A DNA stretch of 64,000 bases. Origin: Sinanaerobacter chloroacetimidivorans (GTDB lineage: Bacteria > Bacillota > Clostridia > Peptostreptococcales > Anaerovoracaceae). Where the stretch lies: assembly GCF_018128545.1 (NCBI RefSeq), contig NZ_JAGSND010000009.1, forward strand, positions 62,001 to 126,000, in the 5' to 3' direction. Below the pieces are notes generated by a model. That model was not told the origin of the DNA. It ran no database searches and saw only the letters and a program-made list of their open reading frames with translations. Positions 37,435 to 46,189 of this stretch are shown here, one piece after another. Positions within the stretch are counted from its first letter, which is position 1, and each line of letters begins with the position of its first letter. Position numbers and translations under genes: made by a program.

Positions 37435-37575
37435 TCTGAAAATTGTTTTTTTCTTTGGAAGTTACGTTATAAGTTGGGACTATCGGTTTTTATCTCGCAG
37501 TGGCATAGTGGTGAACGTTTGCCATCAATTTGTTTTACAGATTGAGCGGCTTGGCTAAGAGAGGAGGTAAACCCA

Positions 37576-38949
37576 ATGGAGAACGAATTTGTAACGGAAG
37601 AAAGACTCCAGCTGATTCTTGAACTGTTAGAGGGAAAGAAATACAGCAGAGCAAGAGATGAGATTTTAAAAGCAAACACAGTAGATATAGCGGAAATCCT
37701 GGAAGAAGTCATTGAAGACATTGGCATTGAAAAAGCTATCATTTTATTTCGTACCCTGCCCAAGGATGTTTCGGCGGAGGTATTCGCCTATCTTCCTATA
37801 GATGATCAGGTGGCCATTATTAACGGGATCACGGACAGAGAAATCCAGCATATAATCGATGAAATGGATTTCGATGATATGATCGACGTTCTTGAAGAGC
37901 TTCCTGCCAATGTAGTCGATAAAATTCTGGAAAAATCCACAAAAGAAGAGCGAAGACTCATTAATACCTTTTTAAATTATCCGGAAACCAGTGCCGGCAG
38001 TTTGATGACGCCGGATTATATCAGCCTGAGAAAAAATATGACGGTGGCTGAGGCCCTCGCCCATATTAAATCGGAAGGCATGGATCGGGAGACCGTTTAT
38101 ACCTGCTACATCAAGGATGAAGGACGTAAGCTTTTGGGTATCGTATCCTTGAGGACTTTGGTGGTCTCTGACGATGATGTGGTTGTAGAAAGCCTGATGC
38201 ATGAGGACATTATCTACGTCAATGTGCTGGATGACCAGGAAGATGTTTCCGACACGTTTAAAAAATACGGCTTCCTTGCTATTCCAGTAGTAGATAACGA
38301 AAAAAGGCTGGTAGGAATTATCACCGTTGACGACATTTTGGATGTTATCGACGAGGAGACTACGGAAGACTTTCAAAAAATGGCCGGTGTGGCTGTTTCT
38401 ACGGAAGAATATCTGGATATGAGTGTCTGGAAGCATGTGAAAAACAGACTGCCCTGGCTGTTTGTACTGATGTGCTCCTATATTATTACCGGCAGCATTA
38501 TCACAAGCTTCGAAGCGGTGCTTTCCCAGGTGATCGTACTGGTTGCGTATCTCCCTATGCTGATGGGTACCGGAGGGAATTCCGGCTCACAATCTGCCAC
38601 CTTGGTAATTCGTGGTATGGCGGTAGGCGATGTGGATCTCAGGGATGTAGGGAAGGTGTTATGGAAAGAACTCCGTGTCAGCTTCATGATTGGTCTTGTG
38701 CTGAGTCTGCTGAATTTTATAAGAATCTGCTGGGTGGAGGGGCATGGCCCATGGATTGCCTTAACGGTATGCGGCTCCATGCTGGTGATTGTTATCGCAG
38801 CAAAAACCATCGGAAGCATGCTGCCTATGGGAGCTAAGAAGGTTGGTATCGACCCTGCACTGATGGCAAGTCCTATGATTGCTTCTCTGACGGATATGGT
38901 TTCCGTTGTTACTTATTTTGCACTAGCAACGTTTATTTTAGGGATATAA
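37576..38949 (+). CDS. mgtE: Magnesium transporter MgtE
   Basis: 457 residues: cytosolic MgtE N domain (about 10-130, FRTLPKDVSAEVFAYLP, FDDMIDVLEELPANVVDKIL), two CBS domains (about 140-258, MTPDYISLRKNMTVAEAL ... GIITVDDILDVIDEE), a plug helix, and five transmembrane helices including LMGTGGNSGSQSATLVIRG and GSMLPMGAKKVGIDPALMASP, which line the Mg2+ pore. The channel-type importer closes when cytosolic Mg2+ binds the N and CBS domains. ATG 37576 follows AGAGGAGG. Long leader with a small ORF upstream. Confidence 0.96.
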   Translation: MENEFVTEERLQLILELLEGKKYSRARDEILKANTVDIAEILEEVIEDIGIEKAIILFRTLPKDVSAEVFAYLPIDDQVAIINGITDREIQHIIDEMDFDDMIDVLEELPANVVDKILEKSTKEERRLINTFLNYPETSAGSLMTPDYISLRKNMTVAEALAHIKSEGMDRETVYTCYIKDEGRKLLGIVSLRTLVVSDDDVVVESLMHEDIIYVNVLDDQEDVSDTFKKYGFLAIPVVDNEKRLVGIITVDDILDVIDEETTEDFQKMAGVAVSTEEYLDMSVWKHVKNRLPWLFVLMCSYIITGSIITSFEAVLSQVIVLVAYLPMLMGTGGNSGSQSATLVIRGMAVGDVDLRDVGKVLWKELRVSFMIGLVLSLLNFIRICWVEGHGPWIALTVCGSMLVIVIAAKTIGSMLPMGAKKVGIDPALMASPMIASLTDMVSVVTYFALATFILGI

Positions 38950-38950
38950 C

Positions 38951-39032
38951 GAGACGAAAAGATGTTCCCCGTCTCATTAACGCATGAATGCAAGAAAATT
39001 TTCCACAGCTGAAAATTTTCTGCTGATGCGTT
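38951..39032. other. Two adjacent hairpins between mgtE and the NAD(P)HX dehydratase gene
   Basis: GAGACG (38951-38956) pairs with CGTCTC (38970-38975). Next to it is a long nested hairpin: AACGCAT (38979-38985) with ATGCGTT (39026-39032) enclosing AGAAAATTTTC (38993-39003) and GAAAATTTTCT (39011-39021). TCCTTTTTTT follows 6 bases later, so the second can act as the mgtE terminator. It ends only 26 bases before the next ATG. Confidence 0.65.
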
Positions 39033-39057
39033 ATAATATCCTTTTTTTGGTGGTATT

Positions 39058-39930
39058 ATGAAAAATTTAAAAAATTATAGTTTAATAACAAAATCTTATG
39101 TCAATACTTTTATCAGGAAACGTGATAAGGATATACATAAGGGTGATTGTGGACGAGTTCTCATCGTTGCCGGCTCTAAGGGCATGGCAGGTGCGGCTGT
39201 ACTTAGCGCCAGGGCAGCATTGAGAACAGGAGCCGGGTTGGTTCGGGTTTCCATCCCGGAAGAATTATTTCCCATCCTTCAGATCGGAGTGCCGGAGGCT
39301 ACATGTATATCCCGTGAACGTTCCATGCAGGATCTCATGCAATATCATGCCATTGCAGCAGGTCCGGGGTTAGGGGATGATGAGAAAAATGGACTATACT
39401 TAAAAAAAATTTTAGAATGCCGAGATAAACCGGTGGTGTTGGATGCGGATGGTTTGAATTTACTTAAAGATGATTTGGATGCCATGAAAAATGCGAAAGC
39501 GAAGCTGATCCTTACCCCTCATCCGGGGGAAGCTGCGAGGCTGCTCTCGGTCAGCACTCAGGCCATCAATCAAGATCGGGTCAAGTCGGCATGGGAATTA
39601 ACAGCTGCAACAGGAGCGGTAACAGTACTGAAGGGTGCTGATACTGTTGTGGCAACACCAGAAGGGAAAACATATATTAATACAACAGGAAATCCCGGTA
39701 TGGCAACCGGCGGCAGCGGAGATGTTTTGACGGGGGTCATTGCAGCGCTTGCAGGTCAAGGCCTTGACCCGGAAGCTGCCGCGGCGGCAGGCGTTTATCT
39801 TCACGGCTTGGCGGGAGATATGGCTGCTCAGGTACTGGGAGAGTATGGTATCATTGCATCAGACATAGCGACTAGGATCGCCCTTGCGATTAAGACCACA
39901 ATGGATGAGCAGGACATTTTGGAGAAATAA
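39058..39930 (+). CDS. nnrD: ADP/ATP-dependent NAD(P)H-hydrate dehydratase
   Basis: 290 residues of the ribokinase-like NnrD/YjeF C-terminal type: GDCGRVLIVAGSKGMAGAAVL, ARAALRTGAGLVRV, AAGPGLG, LDADGLNLL, LTPHPGEAARLL and the catalytic/phosphate block GNPGMATGGSGDVLTGVIAAL. It dehydrates damaged NAD(P)HX back to NAD(P)H. The epimerase (NnrE/YjeF-N) domain that is often fused is absent. The weak ribosome site (TTTGGTGG) precedes the ATG at 39058. It is the gene before mazEF, as in Bacillus where yjbQ-like and alr/ndoAI neighbourhoods are similar. Confidence 0.93.
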   Translation: MKNLKNYSLITKSYVNTFIRKRDKDIHKGDCGRVLIVAGSKGMAGAAVLSARAALRTGAGLVRVSIPEELFPILQIGVPEATCISRERSMQDLMQYHAIAAGPGLGDDEKNGLYLKKILECRDKPVVLDADGLNLLKDDLDAMKNAKAKLILTPHPGEAARLLSVSTQAINQDRVKSAWELTAATGAVTVLKGADTVVATPEGKTYINTTGNPGMATGGSGDVLTGVIAALAGQGLDPEAAAAAGVYLHGLAGDMAAQVLGEYGIIASDIATRIALAIKTTMDEQDILEK

Positions 39931-39935
39931 GGCAT

Positions 39936-39964
39936 TTGACACGCAGGATTACCGACAATATAAT
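39936..39964 (+). promoter_or_regulatory. Consensus sigma-A promoter of the toxin-antitoxin operon
   Basis: TTGACA (39936-39941), exactly 17 bases, TATAAT (39959-39964): a perfect consensus promoter, starting 6 bases after the nnrD stop codon. Confidence 0.88.
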
Positions 39965-40045
39965 TATTATTGTAGTCTGTATATATTTAAAGAAAAAATT
40001 TAGATATATACCATTTGCTGTAAGAGAAAGTGATGAGGTGACCAA

Positions 40046-40216
40046 ATGTCTGAATTGAAGAATAACGATAGATGTCTAAGACCGGAATTTCAGGAGATGA
40101 TGAAATTCGGTTATATGGAAATGGCAAAGCTTAATGTGAGTCTTTCTGAAGAAGGGCTGTATCAAGATATAATAAATCTGGAAAGCTATGAAAAATATTT
40201 AGTGGAGAGTGAATGA
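40046..40216 (+). CDS. Putative MazE/EndoAI-type antitoxin, 56 aa
   Basis: ATG 40046 follows GAGGTGA and the frame ends at TGA 40214-40216, one base before the toxin start. The protein begins [19 protein letters not shown] and ends [13 protein letters not shown], acidic at the C-terminus as toxin-neutralising tails are. The short [18 protein letters not shown] segment is unlike the classic ribbon-helix-helix of B. subtilis EndoAI. The antitoxin call rests mainly on position, size and translational coupling to MazF. Confidence 0.75.
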   Translation: MSELKNNDRCLRPEFQEMMKFGYMEMAKLNVSLSEEGLYQDIINLESYEKYLVESE

Positions 40217-40217
40217 C

Positions 40218-40568
40218 TTGATAGTTAAGAAAGGTGATATTTTTTTTGCAGACTTAAGCCCGGTGGTTGGCTCCGAACAGGGTGGAGTAAGACCGGTTCT
40301 GATAGTGCAAAATGATATTGGAAATAAATATAGCCCTACTGTAATTGTAGCAGCGGTGACCTCTCAGATTAATAAGGCAAAGCTGCCTACACATGTAGAA
40401 ATCGGTGCATTAGGTCATGGCCTGAATAAGGATTCTGTCGTGCTGATGGAACAACTGAGAACCATTGATAAGAAACGATTGAAGGAGAAAATAGGAAGGG
40501 TGGATGATGATATCATTGCAGATGTCAATGAAGCACTCACCATCAGTCTTGGGATTGTTGATTTTTAG
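40218..40568 (+). CDS. mazF: MazF/EndoA-family mRNA interferase toxin
   Basis: 116 residues. TTG 40218 is chosen because GGAG is 10 bases upstream and the protein then begins [20 protein letters not shown] as in EndoA. An alternative GTG at 40209 overlaps the antitoxin. Conserved features: [12 protein letters not shown] with the catalytic Arg, [10 protein letters not shown] with Thr/Ser, and [15 protein letters not shown]. Gram-positive MazF enzymes cleave single-stranded RNA at UACAU-like sites. The operon with the preceding antitoxin has a perfect sigma-A promoter. Confidence 0.95.
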   Translation: MIVKKGDIFFADLSPVVGSEQGGVRPVLIVQNDIGNKYSPTVIVAAVTSQINKAKLPTHVEIGALGHGLNKDSVVLMEQLRTIDKKRLKEKIGRVDDDIIADVNEALTISLGIVDF

Positions 40569-40577
40569 GAGGAACAG

Positions 40578-41006
40578 ATGAAAAAAGTTGTAACAGTATT
40601 GGTAGTTCTAATTGCAATCGTAGGCTTGACAGCAGTGGCTGGAGCAGTGGATACTACTCCCGGCTCAGAGGGTGACCCCGTGGTAACAAAAAGTTATGTG
40701 GATGCCCAAATCGCTCAGCTTAAAAGCGGGGGGTCCGCTTCTGACACCTATAAAGCAGTACAGCTTACTGCGGGACAGAAGCTCATTGGCAATGAGGGTA
40801 CAGAAGTGATCCTGAGAAGCGGAGAAGCAACAGCGATCGATAATGGAGCAAACGGAGTTTCGGACATCACAGGAGCAAAAGATCTGATGACTGGCCAAAC
40901 GGTGGCCCAGAATCATTTGCTGCTGATCCCAAGAAGTGATGGAAGAGGAATACTGGCTGCAACGGAAGTTTGGATTATGGTCCGAGGTTCCTATACAATA
41001 CAATAA
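40578..41006 (+). CDS. Exported protein of unknown function, 142 aa
   Basis: It has a signal peptide (MKKVVTVLVVLIAIVGLTAVAGA, cleavage near residue 23), then GDPVVTKSYVDAQIAQL and a beta-rich tail with VQLTAGQKLIGNEGTEVILR and VAQNHLLLIPRSDGRG. The VTKSYVDAQI segment and small size occur in exported proteins of Clostridia and in phage-tail-like proteins, but I do not recognise a characterised family. It starts 10 bp after mazF behind AGGAGGA, so it is cotranscribed with the toxin. A hairpin with a T-tail follows. Confidence 0.8.
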   Translation: MKKVVTVLVVLIAIVGLTAVAGAVDTTPGSEGDPVVTKSYVDAQIAQLKSGGSASDTYKAVQLTAGQKLIGNEGTEVILRSGEATAIDNGANGVSDITGAKDLMTGQTVAQNHLLLIPRSDGRGILAATEVWIMVRGSYTIQ

Positions 41007-41024
41007 ATATTTATTTTTTAAAAT

Positions 41025-41096
41025 AATAGAGACTGAATAGAACAGGAGATCGTGGCTTTTAGAGTCCATTGCCCATTCAATCAGTCTCTATTTTAC
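41025..41096 (+). terminator. Long-loop terminator after the exported protein
   Basis: AATAGAGACTGA (41025-41036) pairs perfectly with TCAGTCTCTATT (41081-41092) across a 44-base loop and is followed by TTTACG. The long loop makes it less certain than a compact hairpin. Confidence 0.65.
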
Positions 41097-41174
41097 GTTC
41101 TGCCTGCATTTGCCGGATTTCATCCGGCCCGCTGAACAAAGCTGAACAAACTTATTTAAAAATTTAGGTCCCTA

Positions 41175-41203
41175 TTTACTACCGTGGTAAAAAAAGGTAC
41201 AAT
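41175..41203 (+). promoter_or_regulatory. Candidate promoter of the DUF5693-csaB-tagA operon
   Basis: TTTACT (41175-41180), 17 bases, TACAAT (41198-41203), about 100 bases before the start codon at 41302. Confidence 0.65.
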
Positions 41204-41301
41204 GTTACATGGGTTTGCGGTTGCCGGGGAGAAAATGCTGCTGCAAGCCGTACATAGCAAAATAAAAAGGAATATACAAAAGGAAGGAAGAAGACTGGGG
41301 A

Positions 41302-43479
41302 ATGAAATTGCTGTTGAAAGAGAATAAAATATTACTGTTCATTTTGATTTTATCCATTTTGGTTTCTTTTGTGACCATCGGCGGGAGAATTGGGGTGGAA
41401 ACAAAGAACAAAAGTTATGATATCGTATTGGATTACAATGAGATAAAAGCCATGGCGGATCAGTCGGAGCACGACGTCTCCTGGTGGCTGAAACAATTTA
41501 AAGATATGGGGATTACCAAAGTTGGCCTTGCGGAGGAAAACATGGTTTCCTTGATGGAAGGCACCGATCTGCCCATCAACGCCACGATTATGGATATTAT
41601 TACGAGAGAGGCGGACTGGGAAGCCAACTATCCGGAAGCTTTTATTCAGGGACTATATGATCATGGTTTTGACCGGTATGATTTGCTCATCGAATCCGCT
41701 TCCAAGGAAACTTTTGATTTTGTAGCCAACGCTGTCAAGGAAAGATATCAGCCGGATCGTTATTTTATTTCTCCTGCAGAGGATGGCGGCTTCATTGTAT
41801 TGGACGGGACCGCCAAAGAGACTCTTTATTCTGAGAAATATAAATACTTGAATTCAATGAAGAAAGGCTTCGTTGAAAAGGATGAGATCGTAAGCTCAAA
41901 ATTGATGTACCTTAATTTTGGCTTGTTGGATTCCAAGACCAAAATCGTAAAAGATGCAGGGATGGAAATTATTCCGCGTACGGCAAGCTACGACGGCTGG
42001 AATGATACAAATTATGCGAAAGCCGTAATCGCCAGTTATCAGGAGCTTGGAAAGGTTCCTGAGTACATGATTGTCGGGGGAGAAAGCGTTATAGGCTGGG
42101 ATGACGGCATTGACGTGGCCAAAGACTATATTACGGAGAATAACATTACCATCGGTTTGATCGAAAATACCACTCAACTGCAGAATATTCTGCAATATGG
42201 TGTCAATGATATCGTAAAAAGTACCGGTTATGACGCGGTGAGAATATTCAGCGTATGGGATTATATACAAAACCGCTATCAGTATTACGGTTACGCAGGA
42301 GCCAAGGAAATCGAGAATACCTTGTTCCGTGCGGTGGTGGAGAGAAACGTAAGGCTCATCTATTTTAAGCCCATCAAGGAATATAAAGACCAGCATGTGT
42401 ATGTGACGGATGTGGAAGAGTATAAGACCATGTTCTCCAACCTGGAAACGAGACTTGCAAAGCACGATATAAAATTCGGACAAGCTTCCGTAATGGAAAA
42501 TTATCAGGTGAGCTTTTGGGAGAAGCTTGCCATGGTGATAGGCTGTATCGCTGCTGCGGTACTGATTATTGATGCGCTCCTTGCCATTGGAAAGAAATAC
42601 AAATGGCTTCTCTTTATACTGGGAACCCTGGGGGTCATAGGCTTTTACACTGTGCTGCCGGGCTATGCCGAGCATCTTGCCGCCTTCGCGGCTGCGGTGA
42701 TGTTCCCTTGCATGGGGATTTTGCTGATTGTGAAACAGAGTAAAGAGTTCGGCGATATGGAGGAACCTTCCGTTAAGCTGGTAAAAATCATCAGCAAAGG
42801 TATTATCCTTCTGATTTGCGGCGTGGCAATATCCCTTTTGGGCGGCGTTATGACTGCAGCGCCTATTTCCTCTGCAAACTTTATGCTGGAGATCGATATC
42901 TTCAGAGGGGTAAAACTGGCACAGCTGCTGCCCCTGGCATTCTATCTTGTGGTGTATCTTGCATACTACGGCTACCGAACCGGGAAGAAGAACCCAGGAA
43001 GACTGGAATTCCATGATATCAGGGATGTATTGTATACGGATATCAAAGTATGGATGATCCTTCTTGCTATGGTTCTTGGAGGCGTAGGATACTACTATCT
43101 GATAAGAACAGGACATGACTCTTCTATAGAGGTTTCCAATTTGGAAATGATATTCAGAAATATGCTGGAAGATCATCTGACGGCCAGACCAAGAAATAAA
43201 GAGTTTTTATTTGCGTTCCCATCAATTCTGCTGCTGGTATATACCACCGTGAAGAGGCTTCCGCTATGGCCGATCATCTTCGGACTTGCCTCTGTAATCG
43301 GCTTGACATCTGTGGTAAATACCTTTATGCACATCAGGACGCCGCTTTATCTTGGCTTTGTGAGAACAGGCTATTCCCTGCTCTTTGGAATTCTAGTAGG
43401 TATCGTTGCCGTTGTACTGTTCGATGTGGCCTATCAACTATATAAGAAGCTGGAAAGGCAGATAAGCAAAAATGTATAA
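41302..43479 (+). CDS. DUF5693-family membrane protein
   Basis: 725 residues. One N-terminal transmembrane helix (about 8-28), then a large extracytoplasmic region (about 30-400). That region has alternating beta/alpha elements (VLDYNEIKAMADQSEHDVSWW, YDVVRIFSVWDYI-like segments), resembling a TIM-barrel deacetylase-like fold. About ten transmembrane helices (about 405-715) follow. This matches the DUF5693 proteins encoded next to csaB in Clostridia and Bacilli. A role in secondary-wall-polymer export or modification is inferred from the neighbours. It overlaps csaB by 8 bp, so translation is coupled. Confidence 0.85.
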   Translation: MKLLLKENKILLFILILSILVSFVTIGGRIGVETKNKSYDIVLDYNEIKAMADQSEHDVSWWLKQFKDMGITKVGLAEENMVSLMEGTDLPINATIMDIITREADWEANYPEAFIQGLYDHGFDRYDLLIESASKETFDFVANAVKERYQPDRYFISPAEDGGFIVLDGTAKETLYSEKYKYLNSMKKGFVEKDEIVSSKLMYLNFGLLDSKTKIVKDAGMEIIPRTASYDGWNDTNYAKAVIASYQELGKVPEYMIVGGESVIGWDDGIDVAKDYITENNITIGLIENTTQLQNILQYGVNDIVKSTGYDAVRIFSVWDYIQNRYQYYGYAGAKEIENTLFRAVVERNVRLIYFKPIKEYKDQHVYVTDVEEYKTMFSNLETRLAKHDIKFGQASVMENYQVSFWEKLAMVIGCIAAAVLIIDALLAIGKKYKWLLFILGTLGVIGFYTVLPGYAEHLAAFAAAVMFPCMGILLIVKQSKEFGDMEEPSVKLVKIISKGIILLICGVAISLLGGVMTAAPISSANFMLEIDIFRGVKLAQLLPLAFYLVVYLAYYGYRTGKKNPGRLEFHDIRDVLYTDIKVWMILLAMVLGGVGYYYLIRTGHDSSIEVSNLEMIFRNMLEDHLTARPRNKEFLFAFPSILLLVYTTVKRLPLWPIIFGLASVIGLTSVVNTFMHIRTPLYLGFVRTGYSLLFGILVGIVAVVLFDVAYQLYKKLERQISKNV

Positions 43480-44569
43480 AATACTGATATCAGGTTATTA
43501 CGGATTTAATAATATAGGAGACGAGTCCATACTTCGTGCGGTGATTGATAATCTTCGCGGAAAGCTGGATCAGATTGAAATTACCGTCTTGTCCCAGAAT
43601 CCAGAGTTTACTTCTCAGAAATACGGTGTGAACTCCGTCAACAGAAAATCTGTAAAGGACATTCTCCGAGCTATGAAATCCTGTGATCTTCTCATCAGCG
43701 GAGGAGGAAGCCTGCTTCAGGATGTCACAAGCAAGAAAAGCATTTTATATTATCTGATGATGATGTGGCTGGCTCAACTGTTCGGTAAAAAATTCTTTAT
43801 TTACAGTCAGGGTATTGGACCCATTCTTTCAAAATTGAATCGGCATCTGACGGCTGCAACCTTAAAAAAAGCCAGCGGAATTGTGGTTAGAGATGAGGCT
43901 TCCAAGGAGCTTTTGATCGAAATCGGCATTCCTTCCGATCGCATCATCGTTACAGCTGACCCTGTTTTGAGAGTGAAAAAGGCAGATCTGACCATCGGGC
44001 AGGAAATTCTGAAAAAAGAAGGCTTTGTGAAGGATGAAACCCGTATGATGGTGGGTTGGGCCATCCGGGAAAAAAAGATTAAGAGCAATTTTGTAGATGA
44101 AATCTGCATTTCAATACAAAGACTTGTGTCGGAATATCAGGCACAGATTGTATTGATTCCTTTTCATTTTTCCGAGGATATGGCTGTTATCGAAGAAATT
44201 GAGTCCAGGCTCGGCAATGATGTTTGCTGTATAAAACATAAATATCTGACAGAAGAAATGCTTAGTATCATTGGAAATATGGATATTCTAGTGGGTGTCC
44301 GGCTTCATGCTCTGATTCACGCAGCTATCATGGATGTACCTATGATTGCTATTTCCTATGATCCGAAAATCAATTCTTTCATGCACTCTATGGATATGAA
44401 AGCCATGTGCAGCATGTATGATTTTCAGAATGAATTTTTTATTGAGGAATTTGAGAAAACGATTCTAAGCGCGGACCGTATCAGAGAGAAAGTAAAGAGC
44501 CGTATCGAGCTGCTGATTAAAAAGCTGGATACCAACGAAAACTTGATCAAGGAATTAATGAAGAAATAA
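43472..44569 (+). CDS. csaB: Polysaccharide pyruvyl transferase CsaB
   Basis: 365 residues of the PS_pyruv_trans fold: N-terminal ILISGYYGFNNIGDESILRA, DLLISGGGSLLQDVTS, FFIYSQGIGPILS, and GVRLHALIHAAIMDVPMIAISYDPK near residues 275-300 with the conserved RxHxxI motif. CsaB uses PEP to add pyruvate to secondary cell-wall polymer, the ligand for S-layer (SLH) proteins. Position between DUF5693 and a TagA-type transferase fits. It overlaps the upstream gene by 8 bp. Confidence 0.95.
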   Translation: MYKILISGYYGFNNIGDESILRAVIDNLRGKLDQIEITVLSQNPEFTSQKYGVNSVNRKSVKDILRAMKSCDLLISGGGSLLQDVTSKKSILYYLMMMWLAQLFGKKFFIYSQGIGPILSKLNRHLTAATLKKASGIVVRDEASKELLIEIGIPSDRIIVTADPVLRVKKADLTIGQEILKKEGFVKDETRMMVGWAIREKKIKSNFVDEICISIQRLVSEYQAQIVLIPFHFSEDMAVIEEIESRLGNDVCCIKHKYLTEEMLSIIGNMDILVGVRLHALIHAAIMDVPMIAISYDPKINSFMHSMDMKAMCSMYDFQNEFFIEEFEKTILSADRIREKVKSRIELLIKKLDTNENLIKELMKK

Positions 44570-44603
44570 TTTGATAGATTATGATGGAAAAGGAAAGTAT
44601 AGA

Positions 44604-45362
44604 ATGTCAAATAAACGAATACGAATTTTGGATGTACCTGTAGATATGGTCAATACCGGAGAAGCCATGGATATTTTCAGGGAACTGATGAAGAGCCCGG
44701 AATGTAGTTTAATCGTAACACCGAATTCCGAAATTATCGTGAACGCATCGCAGGACCCTGAATTAAAAGGAATTATCGAAAAAGCAGACTTGATTATTCC
44801 GGATGGCATCGGCCTGGTATATGCATCTAAAATTATGGGTATGCCTTTGAGGGAGAGAGTTACGGGTATTGATTTTTTAGAGCAAATATTGAGATACCTG
44901 GAGGAAACCGGGCAATCGATTTTCTTCCTTGGGAGCAAGCCGGGAGAGGGAAATTCTCCGAGTATTGCTGAGGCGGCAGCTCAGAAAATGAAGGAAAAAT
45001 ATCCGGGGCTGCAGATTGCCGGTACCCATCACGGATATTTCCGAGAGCCGGAGGAAAGCGAAATCGTGGAACGCATCAATGGTTCCGGAGCTGATTTCTT
45101 ATGCGTCGCTCTGGGATCTCCGAAGCAGGAAAAGTTCGTATTCAGGCATCAGGAAATGTTAAACGTAAAAGGAGCAATCGGAGTAGGCGGAAGCCTGGAT
45201 GTCTGGGCCGGAACGCTGAAGAGAGCACCAGAGTTTTACAGAAATCATGGGTTGGAATGGCTTTACCGATTCATTCAGCAGCCAAGCAGATATAAAAGAA
45301 TGGCGGCGTTGCCGCTCTTTATGATAAAAGTAGTAATCAGCAGAATAAGAGGAGGAAAATAA
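44604..45362 (+). CDS. tagA: WecG/TagA/CpsF-family glycosyltransferase
   Basis: 252 residues: ILDVPVDMVNTGEAMDI, VTPNSEIIVNASQDPEL, ADLIIPDGIGLVYASKIMG, ERVTGIDFLEQ, IFFLGSKPGEG, FLCVALGSPKQEKFVF and the C-terminal GVGGSLDVWAGTLKRAPEFY, all typical of N-acetylmannosaminyl transferases that build the linkage unit of wall teichoic acids or secondary polymers. ATG 44604 is preferred: AAAGGAAAG lies 7-8 bases upstream, while the TTG at 44571 has none. Member of the wall-polymer operon. Confidence 0.93.
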   Translation: MSNKRIRILDVPVDMVNTGEAMDIFRELMKSPECSLIVTPNSEIIVNASQDPELKGIIEKADLIIPDGIGLVYASKIMGMPLRERVTGIDFLEQILRYLEETGQSIFFLGSKPGEGNSPSIAEAAAQKMKEKYPGLQIAGTHHGYFREPEESEIVERINGSGADFLCVALGSPKQEKFVFRHQEMLNVKGAIGVGGSLDVWAGTLKRAPEFYRNHGLEWLYRFIQQPSRYKRMAALPLFMIKVVISRIRGGK

Positions 45363-45364
45363 GA

Positions 45365-46189
45365 ATGGCGATTGATTATGAAAAATTGAAACAGGCAGCC
45401 AGGGAAATCAGACTTGATATTATTAAAGAGACTTATTTCGCTGGTTCCGGGCATCCTGGAGGGTCGTTATCCGCAGCGGAGATCATGGCAGTACTCTACT
45501 TTCATGAAATGAACATTGACCCAAAGGATCCGAAGATGGCTGACAGGGATCGTTTCGTGCTTTCCAAGGGTCATGCTGCTCCTGTACTTTATGCGGCGTT
45601 GGCAGAAAGAGGATTCTTCCCGAAAGAGGAACTGAAGGGACTGCGTAAGCTGGGTTCCATGCTCCAGGGCCACCCTGACATGAAACGTGTTCCGGGGGTA
45701 GAGATGTCTACCGGTTCGCTGGGTCAGGGTTTTTCCACTGCTGTAGGAATGGCCATTGCAGCCAAACTTGATCAGTCTCAAAGACGTATCTATGTCATGC
45801 TGGGTGACGGAGAATTACAGGAGGGTCTTGTATGGGAAGCAGCCATGTCTGCATCTCATTACAAGCTGGATAATCTGGTGGCCGTGGTTGATTGGAACGG
45901 GCTTCAAATCGACGGAAAAAATGAGGAAGTCATGACGGTTACTCCCATTGATGAAAAGTTCAGAAGCTTTGGCTTCCATGTCATCAGCATAGACGGCCAC
46001 TCTCTGGAAGAAATCGTCAAAGCCTTTGAACAGGCCAGAGAAAACAAAAGTAAGCCCACTGTTATCGTGGCAAAAACATGCAAGGGCTGCGGAGTATCTT
46101 TCATGAATGATCATCCGGGCTGGCATGGGAAGGCCCCAAATGAAGAAGAAGCAAAAAAAGCAGTGGCTGAACTTGGAGGTGAATGGTAA
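45365..46189 (+). CDS. Transketolase, N-terminal (TPP-binding) subunit
   Basis: 274 residues: GSGHPGGSLSAAEIMAVLY, VLSKGHAAPVLYAAL, TGSLGQGFSTAVGMA, LGDGELQEGLVWEAAM with the TPP GDG motif, and NWNGLQIDG-type NN. It is half of a split transketolase. With the next gene it forms the complete enzyme of the non-oxidative pentose phosphate pathway. Its start is only 2 bases after the tagA stop, with AGAGGAGG inside tagA, so it is cotranscribed with the wall-polymer genes. Confidence 0.95.
   Translation: MAIDYEKLKQAAREIRLDIIKETYFAGSGHPGGSLSAAEIMAVLYFHEMNIDPKDPKMADRDRFVLSKGHAAPVLYAALAERGFFPKEELKGLRKLGSMLQGHPDMKRVPGVEMSTGSLGQGFSTAVGMAIAAKLDQSQRRIYVMLGDGELQEGLVWEAAMSASHYKLDNLVAVVDWNGLQIDGKNEEVMTVTPIDEKFRSFGFHVISIDGHSLEEIVKAFEQARENKSKPTVIVAKTCKGCGVSFMNDHPGWHGKAPNEEEAKKAVAELGGEW

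Noticed and set aside
37435-37575. M-box (ykoK) Mg2+ riboswitch before mgtE
   Set aside because: The conserved M-box blocks could not be recognised in the leader. Only a small ORF and an inverted repeat are visible.
41896-43176. A 426-codon leftward frame opposite the DUF5693 gene
   Set aside because: It is His/Cys/Gln-rich in the way antisense frames are, has no domain signature, and lies wholly inside a well-supported gene with coupled neighbours.
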